From an uncultured Anderseniella sp. (GTDB lineage Bacteria > Pseudomonadota > Alphaproteobacteria > Rhizobiales > Aestuariivirgaceae), in assembly GCA_947488295.1 (NCBI GenBank), contig CANKYU010000004.1, forward strand, positions 558,001-622,000: a DNA stretch of 64,000 nucleotides, given 5' to 3'. The notes under the pieces were generated by a model. It searched no databases. It saw only the letters and a list, made by a program, of their open reading frames with translations, and was not told the origin of the DNA. This document shows, in pieces, positions 16,350 to 25,592 of this stretch; the stretch's first letter is position 1, and the number at the start of each line of letters is the position of its first letter. The translations under genes and the position numbers were made by a program.

Positions 16350-17463
16350 ACTGCGACATCTTCAATCTCAGCACCTTGCCGTTACCGCTGTCCGTCAGCA
16401 GATAGATGAGCCCGTCCGGTCCCTGGACAACATCCCTGACGCGCTCACCCATGTCCTGCAGAATTCTCTCCTCAGACACCGGTTTGCCGTCAGCGAATAC
16501 CAGTCGCGACACGGCTGCACCGGCCAGGGCCCCGATAAAGTAATTGCCTTTCCATTCTGGAAACGCGTCGCCCGAGTAAATCATCAGGCCCGATGGTGCG
16601 ATGGACGGGTCCCAGTAATGCACCGGCTGTTCCATGCCTTCCTTGCTCGTACCCTCACCAATCTTGGCGCCTGAGTAATCGATGCCGTAGGTGATCACCG
16701 GCCAGCCATAATTCTTGCCGGCTTGCGGATTGTTGATCTCGTCTCCACCGCGCGCACCGTGTTCGGCCGTCCACAATTCACCGGTTTCCGGATGCAGGGT
16801 CGCGCCTTGAATATTGCGATGCCCGATAGACCATATCCGCTTGTCCCATCCTTCAGGTTGTGGATTGCCTGCAGCCGGTTTGCCGTCCGTATCGATCCGG
16901 ATGACCTTGCCGATACCCGTCGCAGGATCCTGGGCTGAATCCATCTGATTGCCACGGTCACCGGTGGTCACAAACAACATGCCGTCGCGGTCAAACACCA
17001 GCCGGCAACCGAAATGCCGGCCGGTCGCCCCGGCCGGGGTCTGTTTGAATATCTGCGTAACGTCCTCAAGCCGGTTAGCTTCCAGATCGAGCTTCGCCCT
17101 GGTTACCGCGGTCCCCCGGCCACCGTCATAGGAGGCGGCATGGCAATAGAAAATCGTTCCCGAAGTTTCAAAGTCAGGCGCCAGTGCGATCCCGTGCAGC
17201 CCGCCCTGACCACCTGCCGAAACTCCTTCGAGGCCCTCTATGACCACCGGTTTGCCGCCATCTGCAGAAACGACGCTGAGGCGCCCGGGGCGTTCACCGA
17301 TCAGCATGCGGCCATCCGGCAGGAAAGCCAGCGACCATGGCGCATCAAGCCCGTCGACCAGTGCCTCTACTTCCAGCTTGTAGTCATTTGTCCGGTGAAC
17401 TTCGGCATGCGCGGGAAATGCCAGTGTACTCAAAAGGCTGAGGGCAATTGCGAATTTCTTCAT
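16348..17463 (-). CDS. PQQ-dependent aldose sugar dehydrogenase (YliI/Asd-like)
   Basis: 371 residues with a cleavable signal peptide (about 1-20, PAHA-EV). The body is a six-bladed beta-propeller of soluble glucose dehydrogenase type, with LDAPWSLAFLPDGRMLIGERPGRL, the histidine of GLHGIAL, and YGWPVITYG. These enzymes oxidise aldose sugars in the periplasm with PQQ and pass electrons to cytochromes. The gene starts 2 bases before the stop of the di-haem oxidoreductase, itself just after an altronate-dehydratase-like gene. The order suggests that periplasmic sugar oxidation, electron transfer and cytoplasmic sugar-acid dehydration are linked. Confidence 0.88.
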   Translation of the reverse strand: MKKFAIALSLLSTLAFPAHAEVHRTNDYKLEVEALVDGLDAPWSLAFLPDGRMLIGERPGRLSVVSADGGKPVVIEGLEGVSAGGQGGLHGIALAPDFETSGTIFYCHAASYDGGRGTAVTRAKLDLEANRLEDVTQIFKQTPAGATGRHFGCRLVFDRDGMLFVTTGDRGNQMDSAQDPATGIGKVIRIDTDGKPAAGNPQPEGWDKRIWSIGHRNIQGATLHPETGELWTAEHGARGGDEINNPQAGKNYGWPVITYGIDYSGAKIGEGTSKEGMEQPVHYWDPSIAPSGLMIYSGDAFPEWKGNYFIGALAGAAVSRLVFADGKPVSEERILQDMGERVRDVVQGPDGLIYLLTDSGNGKVLRLKMSQ

Positions 17464-17465
17464 AG

Positions 17466-18692
17466 TCAGTCTCCTTGTGGCGGTACCGGCATGGATGACA
17501 TGAGAGCCAGAACAAAAGATGTCAGTTTGAGTTTTTCCGCCGCAGACATCGCAATGTATGCGTCGCGGGCTTGCTGAGCTTCACCGCCATGCCAGCGAAT
17601 GGCTTCATCGATGTTTGCAGCGCGACCGTCATGCAAGTAGCGATGATCCGACAACTGACCCCTGAAGCCGACCAGCGGGGTTGTTCGCCATTCCGTCGGC
17701 GAAGCTGATCCCTCGCCACCGTAGGATGTCAGGCCGTCGCCCATATCGTGCAACAGCAGGTTCGAATACAACGCAACGGAGCCACCATCCGTTGTCTCCA
17801 TGTAAGGTGTATGACAGGCGCTGCACCCGGCATCGACGAAGCTTTGCGGCTGTTCCGGCAGCTTTGGCGCCATAGCCAGCGAGCGCACATGATCGGCCAG
17901 CGTTGCGATTTTCGTGCCATCGAAATCGACGGCCAGGTCAGGCGACTGACTGCCGGAGGCCTCCAAACAATCGTGCTGGCGCGAGGTACACTCGCCCTGC
18001 GGCGCCGGGTGGGTCGGCGATGTCAGCCCCATGTCGAACCAAAGCGCGTTGGCAACCTGATCCTCGACCCTGGCTGCCGTCGCCTTCCAGTTGAAACGGC
18101 CAATCTTCGGCCTTTTACCCGGCACCTGCAGCAAATGTATCCGGCCGGATATGCCATCGCCATTCTTGTCCTGCGAGTCCGCTCCCCTGACGATGGCCGC
18201 GGCAGATACCTGAGCAATCAGCGCAGTTGAATCAAGGGCCGGCGCGGCGCGCAACGACATGGTAATGCCGGCGGTTCGCCCCGGCCCGCTGGCAAAACGA
18301 ACCGATGCCAGGAACCTGGTCAATCCGTCGCCTACCTGCAGCGCAGTCAGGTCGGCCACACCTTCCGGCTCGACACCGTCTACCGCCTTGTTTTGCAGTT
18401 GTACCCCATAGTGCGGATCGCCTTTGCCGTCGACAAAAGTATGCCGCAGCAAAACGCCCGCTCCCGCCACTTCGCCATCCGGCCGGACACGAACACGCGC
18501 ACCGCCGCCAAACCAGTGACAGGCATGGCACGAGGCTTCATTGAAGATCGGCCCCAAACCGTCAGAGGTGGTTTCCGCGCTGGTCCAGTTCTGCCGGAAC
18601 ATTTGTTCGCCGGTCATCTCCTGCGCACCCGCGCCGGAGCCCAGCACAACGGCAGCGCACATGGCAATAACGATTCTTTTCATACGGAGCAT
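17466..18692 (-). CDS. Di-haem oxidoreductase (DHOR / COG3488 type)
   Basis: 408 residues from the ATG at 18692, 7 bases after the upstream stop and preceded by GAAG; an ATG at 18683 is also possible. Much longer in-frame starts would overlap the altronate-dehydratase gene and lack the signal peptide at the N-terminus. Hydrophobic segment residues about 7-23 export the protein. Two c-type haem sites are visible: CHACH (Cys55, Cys58, His59) and CSACH (Cys290, Cys293, His294). The family is related to MauG-like peroxidases and thiol oxidoreductases. Being tightly flanked by a PQQ dehydrogenase, it may accept electrons from that enzyme. Confidence 0.85.
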   Translation of the reverse strand: MLRMKRIVIAMCAAVVLGSGAGAQEMTGEQMFRQNWTSAETTSDGLGPIFNEASCHACHWFGGGARVRVRPDGEVAGAGVLLRHTFVDGKGDPHYGVQLQNKAVDGVEPEGVADLTALQVGDGLTRFLASVRFASGPGRTAGITMSLRAAPALDSTALIAQVSAAAIVRGADSQDKNGDGISGRIHLLQVPGKRPKIGRFNWKATAARVEDQVANALWFDMGLTSPTHPAPQGECTSRQHDCLEASGSQSPDLAVDFDGTKIATLADHVRSLAMAPKLPEQPQSFVDAGCSACHTPYMETTDGGSVALYSNLLLHDMGDGLTSYGGEGSASPTEWRTTPLVGFRGQLSDHRYLHDGRAANIDEAIRWHGGEAQQARDAYIAMSAAEKLKLTSFVLALMSSMPVPPQGD

Positions 18693-18699
18693 ATACGCT

Positions 18700-20217
18700 T
18701 CACATTGTGGCGCCGATTTGCCAGGGCACGAACTCGTGATCACCAAGTCCCTGATTTTCCGACAGGGATCCCTCACCCGACGCGATGCGCAGCCAGGCCC
18801 GGAAGATCTCCTCGCCCACCTGCTCCACGCTTGCCTCCCCCGACAGAATACGCCCGGCATTGATGTCCATGTCTTCGGGCATACGCGCGGCAAGCTCGGA
18901 ATTGGTGGCAATCTTGAGCGTAGGTGCCGGTTTTGACCCGAATGCCGACCCTCGCCCCGTGGTGAAAGTCACCAGATTGCAACCCGATGCGATCTGTCCG
19001 GTCACCGACACCGGGTCATATCCGGGACTGTCCATGAAGGTGAAGCCACGCGCGGTGACCGGCTCGGCATATTTGTAGACACCGTTGAGAGGCGAAGTGC
19101 CACCCTTTGCCGCAGCCCCCAGGGACTTTTCAAGAATGGTCGTCAATCCGCCCTTCTTGTTGCCCGGTGACGGGTTGTTGTCGAGCGAGCCGTTGTTGCG
19201 GTCTACGTAGTCTTGCCACCAGTTTATCCGGGCAAGCAGCTTCCGGCCAATCTCCGGCGTGGCTGCCCGGCGGGTCAGCAGGTGTTCCGCGCCATATATC
19301 TCCGGCGTTTCGGCAAGCACGCCGGTGCCGCCCTGAGCCGCCAGCAGATCGCATGCATGCCCGAGGGCAGGATTGGCAGTGATGCCGGACCAGGCATCCG
19401 ACCCGCCGCACTGAAGCGCCACCATCAGTTCCGATGCCGGACACGTCTCGCGAACCGATCTGTCAGCCGCCGGCAGCATGTCCCTGACCTTGGCAATACC
19501 GGTTTCAACGGTGCGGCGCAGACCGGCCACGTCTTGGATGTTCATGGTCTGAAACCGCGGACCGCGCTCCAGGCCATATGCCTCCAGCAGCCAGTCGATC
19601 TGGTTCATTTCACAGCCCAGTCCGACCATCAGCACACCGGCATGGTTGGGATGGCGCGCATAGCCCCACATGACCCGCTGCAGGGCATCAAAACCATCAC
19701 CGGAATCCGCCATGCCGCAACCGGTACCGTGCACAAAGGCAACAACCCCGTCGACATTCGGATAGTCGGCAAGTTCAGCCTGTGTGAAATGATCCGCAAT
19801 CATGCGGGCCGCCGTTGCCGAACAGTTCACAGAGGTGATGATGGCAATATAGTTGCGCGTCCCGACCTTGCCGTTTTCGCGGCGGAAGCCCTCAAATGTT
19901 TGCCGCTTGTTGTCGTCGACCATGGCAACATCACGAACCGCGGTCGAAAACTCGTAAGTCTGTGATGTGCTTTCAAAGTTCACATTGTGAGTGTGCACAT
20001 GTGCACCGGCTGCAATGTCCACGGAGGCGGTACCGATAAACTGGCCGTATTTCGTAACCGGTTCACCCGACTTGATGGTGCGGAGGGCAATCTTGTGACC
20101 GCGTCCAACGCGCTCCGCCGCGGCAGTGCCGAGTACTTCTTCGCCGACTTCGAGAGGCCTGACGGCGGTTGCCACATTGTCAGTTTCATCAAGCCGTATT
20201 GCGGCGGGTGCCGTCAT
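18700..20217 (-). CDS. UxaA family (altronate/galactarate) dehydratase
   Basis: 505 residues, the full length of the family. The N-terminal SAF domain (about 1-75, GHKIALRTIKSGEPVTKYG) is followed by the catalytic UxaA core, with IAIITSVNCS, GTGCGM, a GCEMNQ block and CGGSDAWSG, and the later TTGRGSAFGSKPAPTLKI. Members eliminate water from hexonates such as D-altronate or galactarate, giving 2-keto-3-deoxy acids in an iron-dependent reaction. The start has GGAG upstream. It heads an operon with a di-haem oxidoreductase and a PQQ aldose dehydrogenase. The exact sugar acid cannot be told. Confidence 0.85.
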   Translation of the reverse strand: MTAPAAIRLDETDNVATAVRPLEVGEEVLGTAAAERVGRGHKIALRTIKSGEPVTKYGQFIGTASVDIAAGAHVHTHNVNFESTSQTYEFSTAVRDVAMVDDNKRQTFEGFRRENGKVGTRNYIAIITSVNCSATAARMIADHFTQAELADYPNVDGVVAFVHGTGCGMADSGDGFDALQRVMWGYARHPNHAGVLMVGLGCEMNQIDWLLEAYGLERGPRFQTMNIQDVAGLRRTVETGIAKVRDMLPAADRSVRETCPASELMVALQCGGSDAWSGITANPALGHACDLLAAQGGTGVLAETPEIYGAEHLLTRRAATPEIGRKLLARINWWQDYVDRNNGSLDNNPSPGNKKGGLTTILEKSLGAAAKGGTSPLNGVYKYAEPVTARGFTFMDSPGYDPVSVTGQIASGCNLVTFTTGRGSAFGSKPAPTLKIATNSELAARMPEDMDINAGRILSGEASVEQVGEEIFRAWLRIASGEGSLSENQGLGDHEFVPWQIGATM

Positions 20218-20297
20218 GTCGTTCGCTCCGGAATTTGAGATTGCTGTTTCGGCAGATGATCAGCCAACACCAATCGCATTACAAGGGATTGCGAAAG

Positions 20298-21146
20298 CTA
20301 ACCGGCGAGTATCTGCTGGCGAACCATTGAGACCAGGCTGTCATGGGTTACATCCGGCGGATGGCCGGACGTGTTCAGGCTGTAATGGGAGCGGGCATAA
20401 TCTGCATTGCGCTCGTCCAGCAGTTTGCGCAATTGCTGCATCGCGGCAGGATTGCCCTCCATTGGACGCAAGTCGCCCTGTGCCCTGACCCGGTTCATGT
20501 GCTCTTCAGCGCTGGCTTTGAGCCAGATGGTGTGGAAGTCACGCAACAGGCAGTTGTACGCGTCACCATCGCCGACAATGCCGCCGGCAACTGCCAGAAC
20601 CACACTCTGGTGACGTGCGGATATGGTCTCAAGTGCATCCGCCTCCAGCCTGCGGTACCCGGCCTGGCCGTACAGGTTGAAAATCTCCGGCACCGGCAGC
20701 CCGCTCTGGCGTTCAATCTCGTCGTTGAGTTCCATGAACGGCATGTCGAGAGCCCGCGCCAGGCTGAAGCCGAGCGTGGACTTGCCGGCACCGCGCAAAC
20801 CCACCAGCGCAATACGCTGCCTGCGGCCTGAATGACCTTCCGGCAGTGACCGTGTTTCGGAAACAAGTTCTTCCAGTGACACCCCGAGCGACATCGCAAT
20901 ATCGCGCAGCAGAATAATCGATATGTTGCCGGAGCCGGTTTCAAGCTGGGCGAGATAGCGCTCAGACACCCCGGATATGCCCGACAATACCCGCCGCGAC
21001 AGGCCGCGCGCCTTGCGCTCTGCGCGCACCCTGTCTCCAAGCCCGATCAGGAAGGCTTCGGAATCGCGCCTGCCCTCCGGTTGCGTACGAGGGGTATGAT
21101 TGCAGTGCGCCAGCGTGGCCGGTTCAGACCGCTCAGTAGGTTTCAA
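20298..21146 (-). CDS. boxR: BoxR/BzdR-type regulator: HTH fused to shikimate-kinase-like domain
   Basis: 282 residues. An N-terminal XRE helix-turn-helix (about 36-92, RRVLSGISGVSERYLAQLETG) is fused to a shikimate-kinase-like fold with P-loop GLRGAGKS (116-123), which in BzdR/BoxR binds benzoyl-CoA as inducer. The gene overlaps the 3' end of boxA by 14 bases, so it is the last gene of the boxCBA-boxR operon. Known homologues repress box genes by binding TGCA-containing repeats. Three TGCA sites lie in front of boxC (25504, 25543, 25574). This context makes the identification firm. Confidence 0.92.
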   Translation of the reverse strand: MKPTERSEPATLAHCNHTPRTQPEGRRDSEAFLIGLGDRVRAERKARGLSRRVLSGISGVSERYLAQLETGSGNISIILLRDIAMSLGVSLEELVSETRSLPEGHSGRRQRIALVGLRGAGKSTLGFSLARALDMPFMELNDEIERQSGLPVPEIFNLYGQAGYRRLEADALETISARHQSVVLAVAGGIVGDGDAYNCLLRDFHTIWLKASAEEHMNRVRAQGDLRPMEGNPAAMQQLRKLLDERNADYARSHYSLNTSGHPPDVTHDSLVSMVRQQILAG

Positions 21147-22329
21147 CGTGATACCTCCCGCTGGTTCTCATGTCGGGTTTGAGGGACGTCCAGTCCAGTC
21201 CGCCATTGCGGCAGATATCGGCCAACGCCTCATCGACACCGGTTTCCATGCCTTTCAGCCCGCAAATATAGATATGGGTCTCGTCCTGCTGCAACAGGTC
21301 GAGCAATTCGCCTGCCCGCTGCCGCATTCGATCCTGCACATATTCCTTTGCTTGCCCGTCCACCCGAGAATAGCAGAACTCGGTATGCATCAGGCTTTCC
21401 GGCACCTTTTTCAACGGGCCGAAATAGGGAAGTTCCTCCGGCCGGCGCGCGCCGAAATACAGTTTCAGCTTGTTTTTCAGTTCCGGCATTGTCCTGCGGC
21501 GGCGTTCGGTGAACCCCCGGAACGGAGCAGAACCGGTGCCGGTACAGATCATGATCAGGTTGGCCTGCGGATCATTGGGCAGCAGGAAGGTGGCTCCGAA
21601 CGGACCGGTAATATCGATTTCGGCGCCCTTTTCCAGGTCACACAGATAATTCGACGCAACACCCTTGTCCTCGCGCTTGACCGTCAGCGCGATATTGTTG
21701 GTGTTCGGTTTCTCGCCGTCACGCGCACTGGCTACAGAGTACAGGCGCGGTTCATGCGGCCGGCCTTCGCCGTCTTCGCCCGGAACGACCACCCCGATGC
21801 TCTGGCCTTCCAGCACCGGAAACACCTGCTCGCCCAGGTTCAAGATGATGTGGCGTACATCGTTTTCGGCATCTGCATCAGTCAGCCTGAAATTCCCCTG
21901 CACTATCGCCCGGGCGGGCTTGGCACGGTTGAACAGGTTGATCGAGGGTTTTGATGCCGATGCAGGCGCGACCGGCTTGCCACCTGTGCCTTCATGCGCC
22001 TTGGCCAGCAGGGCCTCGATCTCGTCTTCCAGCGCTTCAAGCGATCCGCCACCGTCACTGGGTTCTTCAAGCCCTTCTTCCTGTTCCGGGAGTTCCAGCA
22101 TTTCAAACTGCTGTTCCAGCGTGTAGGGCTCAGCTACCACCCGCCAGTTGTCTATGGATCCGGTGGGACACGGACTGATGCAGTCCATGCAGAAATTGCA
22201 CTTGCTGACATCCACGACGACATTGTTGTCGTCATGGGTGATGGCGTCGATCGGGCAGTGCTCTTCGCAGGTGTAGCACCGGATGCAGATTTCCGGATCG
22301 ATCAGATGTTGCTTGATAAGCGCGGTCAT
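21133..22329 (-). CDS. boxA: Benzoyl-CoA 2,3-epoxidase reductase subunit BoxA
   Basis: 398 residues. The N-terminus carries two [4Fe-4S] ferredoxin motifs (Cys15, 18, 21, 25 and Cys44, 47, 50, 54), then an acidic Glu-rich linker of about 75-110, then a ferredoxin-NADP reductase-like FAD/NAD(P) domain (RLYSVASA, GPFGATFLLP, ICTGTGSAPFRGF). BoxA transfers electrons from NADPH to BoxB. It overlaps boxB by 4 bases and boxR by 14, so all are translationally coupled. Length and domain order match known BoxA proteins. Confidence 0.95.
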   Translation of the reverse strand: MTALIKQHLIDPEICIRCYTCEEHCPIDAITHDDNNVVVDVSKCNFCMDCISPCPTGSIDNWRVVAEPYTLEQQFEMLELPEQEEGLEEPSDGGGSLEALEDEIEALLAKAHEGTGGKPVAPASASKPSINLFNRAKPARAIVQGNFRLTDADAENDVRHIILNLGEQVFPVLEGQSIGVVVPGEDGEGRPHEPRLYSVASARDGEKPNTNNIALTVKREDKGVASNYLCDLEKGAEIDITGPFGATFLLPNDPQANLIMICTGTGSAPFRGFTERRRRTMPELKNKLKLYFGARRPEELPYFGPLKKVPESLMHTEFCYSRVDGQAKEYVQDRMRQRAGELLDLLQQDETHIYICGLKGMETGVDEALADICRNGGLDWTSLKPDMRTSGRYHVETY

Positions 22330-23789
22330 GCGTTTTGCGCGACACCGGAGACTTTGACGTATTCGAAGTCACCGGGCTTGTTGTCGATGCCGACGCGTGG
22401 TGGCGATATCCAGCCCGCATACTTGCCAGGCTCCCACTGTGGCTTCATCAGGCTGTCGATGAAATCACCATCTGCCGCTGACGGAATCCACTCATCCTTG
22501 CGCTTTTCCCAGTCTTCCGTCGACAGCAGGTTGCCTTCCGGGTCCGCATGAATGGCTGAAAACTCGCCCTGGTGGCGATGGAAAGCCACGTGCGGCAGGG
22601 TAATCTGGAATTCTACTCCCTCTTTCTTGAGGATATTGTTCCACCGGTTCACGCCGCCGGTTGCGTCTTTCACATAGTCATCGCGCAGGCGCATATTGAT
22701 CGCCGACAATGCCGGTTCGTCTGAAATGACCACCTTGCCGTCGATCAGCCTGAGCACCGGATAGGTGTCGCGTTCGAGCTTGTGATCGTCCTCGATCTTG
22801 GCTTCCCGGTAGCGGCCCTTGATGCCGGAGTTGAACGCGTTGGCGGCATTGGTGGAAATTTCAGAACCGAACAGGTCCAGCGACAGCGAATAGTGCATGT
22901 TGGCCTTCTTCTGGATGGTCGGCAGATCGATCACACCCAGTGCGCGCACTGCGTCGATATCATATGGATCTGTGATACCGGCCTCCTTCATCGCCTCGCA
23001 GGTGCGTTGGATGGTGCGGCCCACACCGGTTTCGCCGACGAACATGTGATGAGCTTCCTCGGTCAGCATGAACCGGCAGGTGCGCGACAGCGGGTCGAAG
23101 CCGGACTGCGCCAGTGCCTCGAGCTGCATCTTGCCGTCGCGGTCGGTGAAGTAGGTGAACATGAAGAACGACAGCCAGTCCGGTGTCGCCTCATTGAAGG
23201 CACCGAGCATGCGCGGATGATCTTCGGAGCCCGACTGGCGCTCGAGCAGCATGTCTGCTTCCTCGCGGCCGTCGGCGCCGAAATATTTCTGCAGCAGGTA
23301 GACCATCGCCCACAGATGACGGCCTTCTTCCACGTTCACCTGGAACAGGTTGCGCATGTCATAGAGCGAAGGTGCGGTTTGCCCGAGATGGCGCTGCTGT
23401 TCGACCGAGGCCGGTTCGGTGTCGCCCTGGATCACGATCAGGCGGCGCAGCATGGAGCGGTACTCACCGGGCACTTCCTGCCATGCAGGCTTGCCGGCAT
23501 GTTCACCGCACGGAATGGTGCGGCCTTCTTCTTCCGACGCCAGCAGAATTCCCCAGCGATATTCCGGCATCTTCACATAGCCGAACTTGGCCCAGCCTTT
23601 CGGGTCCACCGATACGGCAGTGCGCAGATAGACCAGTGATTCCTGAAATCCTTCAGGTCCCATATTGTTCCACCAGTTCAGGTAGCCGGGATGCCACTTT
23701 TCCAGCGCCTTCAGCACCCGCCGGTCATCCGACAGGTTCACATTGTTGGGGATCGACGTATTGTAATCGACATTGACGAGATCAGCCAT
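22326..23789 (-). CDS. boxB: Benzoyl-CoA 2,3-epoxidase oxygenase subunit BoxB
   Basis: 487 residues. It is a ferritin-like di-iron protein with the motifs LTEEAHHMFVGE and GRHLWAMVY, which supply the carboxylate and histidine ligands. BoxB epoxidises the ring of benzoyl-CoA with O2, using electrons from BoxA. The start lies 15 bases after the boxC stop and the stop overlaps boxA. Together with BoxC this gives aerobic degradation of benzoate through CoA intermediates. No benzoate-CoA ligase or downstream aldehyde dehydrogenase is in this window. Confidence 0.95.
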   Translation of the reverse strand: MADLVNVDYNTSIPNNVNLSDDRRVLKALEKWHPGYLNWWNNMGPEGFQESLVYLRTAVSVDPKGWAKFGYVKMPEYRWGILLASEEEGRTIPCGEHAGKPAWQEVPGEYRSMLRRLIVIQGDTEPASVEQQRHLGQTAPSLYDMRNLFQVNVEEGRHLWAMVYLLQKYFGADGREEADMLLERQSGSEDHPRMLGAFNEATPDWLSFFMFTYFTDRDGKMQLEALAQSGFDPLSRTCRFMLTEEAHHMFVGETGVGRTIQRTCEAMKEAGITDPYDIDAVRALGVIDLPTIQKKANMHYSLSLDLFGSEISTNAANAFNSGIKGRYREAKIEDDHKLERDTYPVLRLIDGKVVISDEPALSAINMRLRDDYVKDATGGVNRWNNILKKEGVEFQITLPHVAFHRHQGEFSAIHADPEGNLLSTEDWEKRKDEWIPSAADGDFIDSLMKPQWEPGKYAGWISPPRVGIDNKPGDFEYVKVSGVAQNA

Positions 23790-23804
23790 GCTGCTTGGTC
23801 CTCA

Positions 23805-25460
23805 CTAAACACGTTCCATATTGAAATCAGCGCGCTTGCCCGATCCATATCGTTGCAAAGCGCCATCAGAACCCACCGCATTGGGGCGCTGAAAAATCCA
23901 GTTCTGCCAGGCCGTCAGCCGGCCGAATATCCGCGTTTCCATGGTCTCCGGTCCGGCAAACCGAAGGTTCGCCTCCATGCCAGTCAACGCATCGGGGGAG
24001 AAGCTGGCACGTTCCTCCAGGAAAATCCGCACCTCGTCTTCCCAGTCGATATCGTCAAAGGCGAACGTGACCAGGCCAAGCTCGTTGGCTTCAGATGCAT
24101 CCAGCGCCTCGCCCGTCCTCGCTTTGGCTGCGTCAACCGCATCAGGTTCGCCGAGAAACCGCGTCTCGAGCCGCGTGATGCCGTTGCTCATCGGGTAGGC
24201 GCCAAAATTCAGTGGCCCAAGCGCGACAGTCGCCTCGGGCCGGTTGTCGCCCTCAAACTGGCCGTCTGCCATGTAGGACCGGTCTGCCGCAAACAACAGC
24301 TCCGCCAGCGTGCCGGCAAAACACGACCCCGGCTCCGCCATAACGGCGAGCGTCCTTGATGTGAGGTCAACTCGTTTCAACACGCGGCGCCAGTACAATA
24401 GCAGTTCGCGCATCAGCCAGTGATTGGCATTGGCATCCATGAACCCGTCATAGGCCAGCACCATGGCCGGATCACCGGCAGACTTGAACTGTACCACGGC
24501 CATTTCCAGCTCGTTGAACCGGATTTCAAGCAAGGCATCGTCAAGTTCACGTGCCAGGCGCAGTGGCCAGAACTGGTCGCCCTGCCCTTCGGCTGCGGCG
24601 ACGTCGCCGGGCGGGCCTGCGTCCGGGCCGGTGATGTTGATCGTTGCCACGCGCGCGCCACGATCGAGTTCCACCGATACGGTTGAATAGGCAATGGCAT
24701 TGTCGGTGATGGTCTTGTTCAACGGCGCAAGCTTGACACCGGTGCCCTCGGACGGCCGGTCGGACCTGGCAGCCAGTTCACGGGCACGCGCGCTGACAGC
24801 ATCGGCAAACTTCGATGCAGGGGCAACTTCATCCACCAACCGCCAGTCGACTGCCTTTTTGCCCCGAATGCCCTCTTCGAGTGAGCAGAAGACGTCGGCA
24901 CGGTCCCGCCTGACCTTGCGCTTGTCCGTGACCCGCGTCAGGCCCCCGGTACCGGGCAACACGGCCAGCAGCGGCACTTCCGGCAACGCCACTGTGGACG
25001 AGCCATCGTCGGTCAGCATGATGTGATCGCAGGCCAGCGCCAGTTCATAGCCGCCGCCGGCGCAGGCGCCGGATACGGCACACAGATAGGTCTGACCGCT
25101 TTCGGCCGAAGCCTCTTCCATCGAGTTGCGCGTCTCATTGGTGAATTTGCAGAAATTCACCTTGTGCGAGTGAGCTGAACCACCAAGCATGCGGATATTG
25201 GCTCCGGCGCAGAACACCTTGTCCTTGCCTGACGCCAGCACAACCGTCTTGACTTGCGGATATTCAAACCGCAGGCGTTGGATTGCATCCGCCAGCTCAA
25301 TGTCCACACCCAGATCGTAGGAGTTGAGTTTCAGTTCATACCCGTCAAACAACCCTGCCGTCTCATCCACGTCCATCACCAGGCGGGCTACTTCGCCGTC
25401 GGGTTCAATGCGCCAGTGATTGTAGGCGTCCGGCGATGTCTGAAAATCTATTCGGCTCAT
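23805..25460 (-). CDS. boxC: Benzoyl-CoA-dihydrodiol lyase BoxC
   Basis: 551 residues, the double-length crotonase-fold protein typical of BoxC. The oxyanion-hole region ASGKDKVFCAGANIRMLGGS (about 85-105) and the SGACAGGGYELALACDH block are characteristic of enoyl-CoA hydratase folds. BoxC hydrolytically opens the epoxide ring to 3,4-dehydroadipyl-CoA semialdehyde and formate. It is the first gene of the box operon; 100 bases of intergenic DNA in front carry TGCA elements and a TATAAT box. Confidence 0.94.
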   Translation of the reverse strand: MSRIDFQTSPDAYNHWRIEPDGEVARLVMDVDETAGLFDGYELKLNSYDLGVDIELADAIQRLRFEYPQVKTVVLASGKDKVFCAGANIRMLGGSAHSHKVNFCKFTNETRNSMEEASAESGQTYLCAVSGACAGGGYELALACDHIMLTDDGSSTVALPEVPLLAVLPGTGGLTRVTDKRKVRRDRADVFCSLEEGIRGKKAVDWRLVDEVAPASKFADAVSARARELAARSDRPSEGTGVKLAPLNKTITDNAIAYSTVSVELDRGARVATINITGPDAGPPGDVAAAEGQGDQFWPLRLARELDDALLEIRFNELEMAVVQFKSAGDPAMVLAYDGFMDANANHWLMRELLLYWRRVLKRVDLTSRTLAVMAEPGSCFAGTLAELLFAADRSYMADGQFEGDNRPEATVALGPLNFGAYPMSNGITRLETRFLGEPDAVDAAKARTGEALDASEANELGLVTFAFDDIDWEDEVRIFLEERASFSPDALTGMEANLRFAGPETMETRIFGRLTAWQNWIFQRPNAVGSDGALQRYGSGKRADFNMERV

Positions 25461-25503
25461 GTCAGGCTAATCCAGCGTTTTGAATCCAGATCGCACCATC
25501 ATA

Positions 25504-25592
25504 TGCATGGTCGGAGACGGTCAAGGAATTTCGCACATAAAATGCATGAAACAAAAGCAATTAGGAATTATAGTGCATTTTTTTACTGTCAA
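25504..25592 (-). promoter_or_regulatory. Candidate box operon promoter with three TGCA (BoxR-type) sites
   Basis: On the minus strand a perfect TATAAT (25572-25567) follows TTGACA (25592-25587) at a spacing of 14 bp, shorter than optimal. TGCA occurs at 25574-25577 between the two boxes, at 25543-25546 and at 25504-25507; the last two are in ATGCAT palindromes. BzdR/BoxR are known to bind TGCA repeats, so repression by the BoxR encoded in the same operon is likely. TTGACA lies inside the end of the DUF309 gene and could be a chance match. Confidence 0.55.

Noticed and set aside
25587..25592. TTGACA as a certain -35 box for boxC
   Set aside because: Spacing to TATAAT is only 14 bp and it lies in DUF309 coding sequence, so it was kept only as a tentative element.
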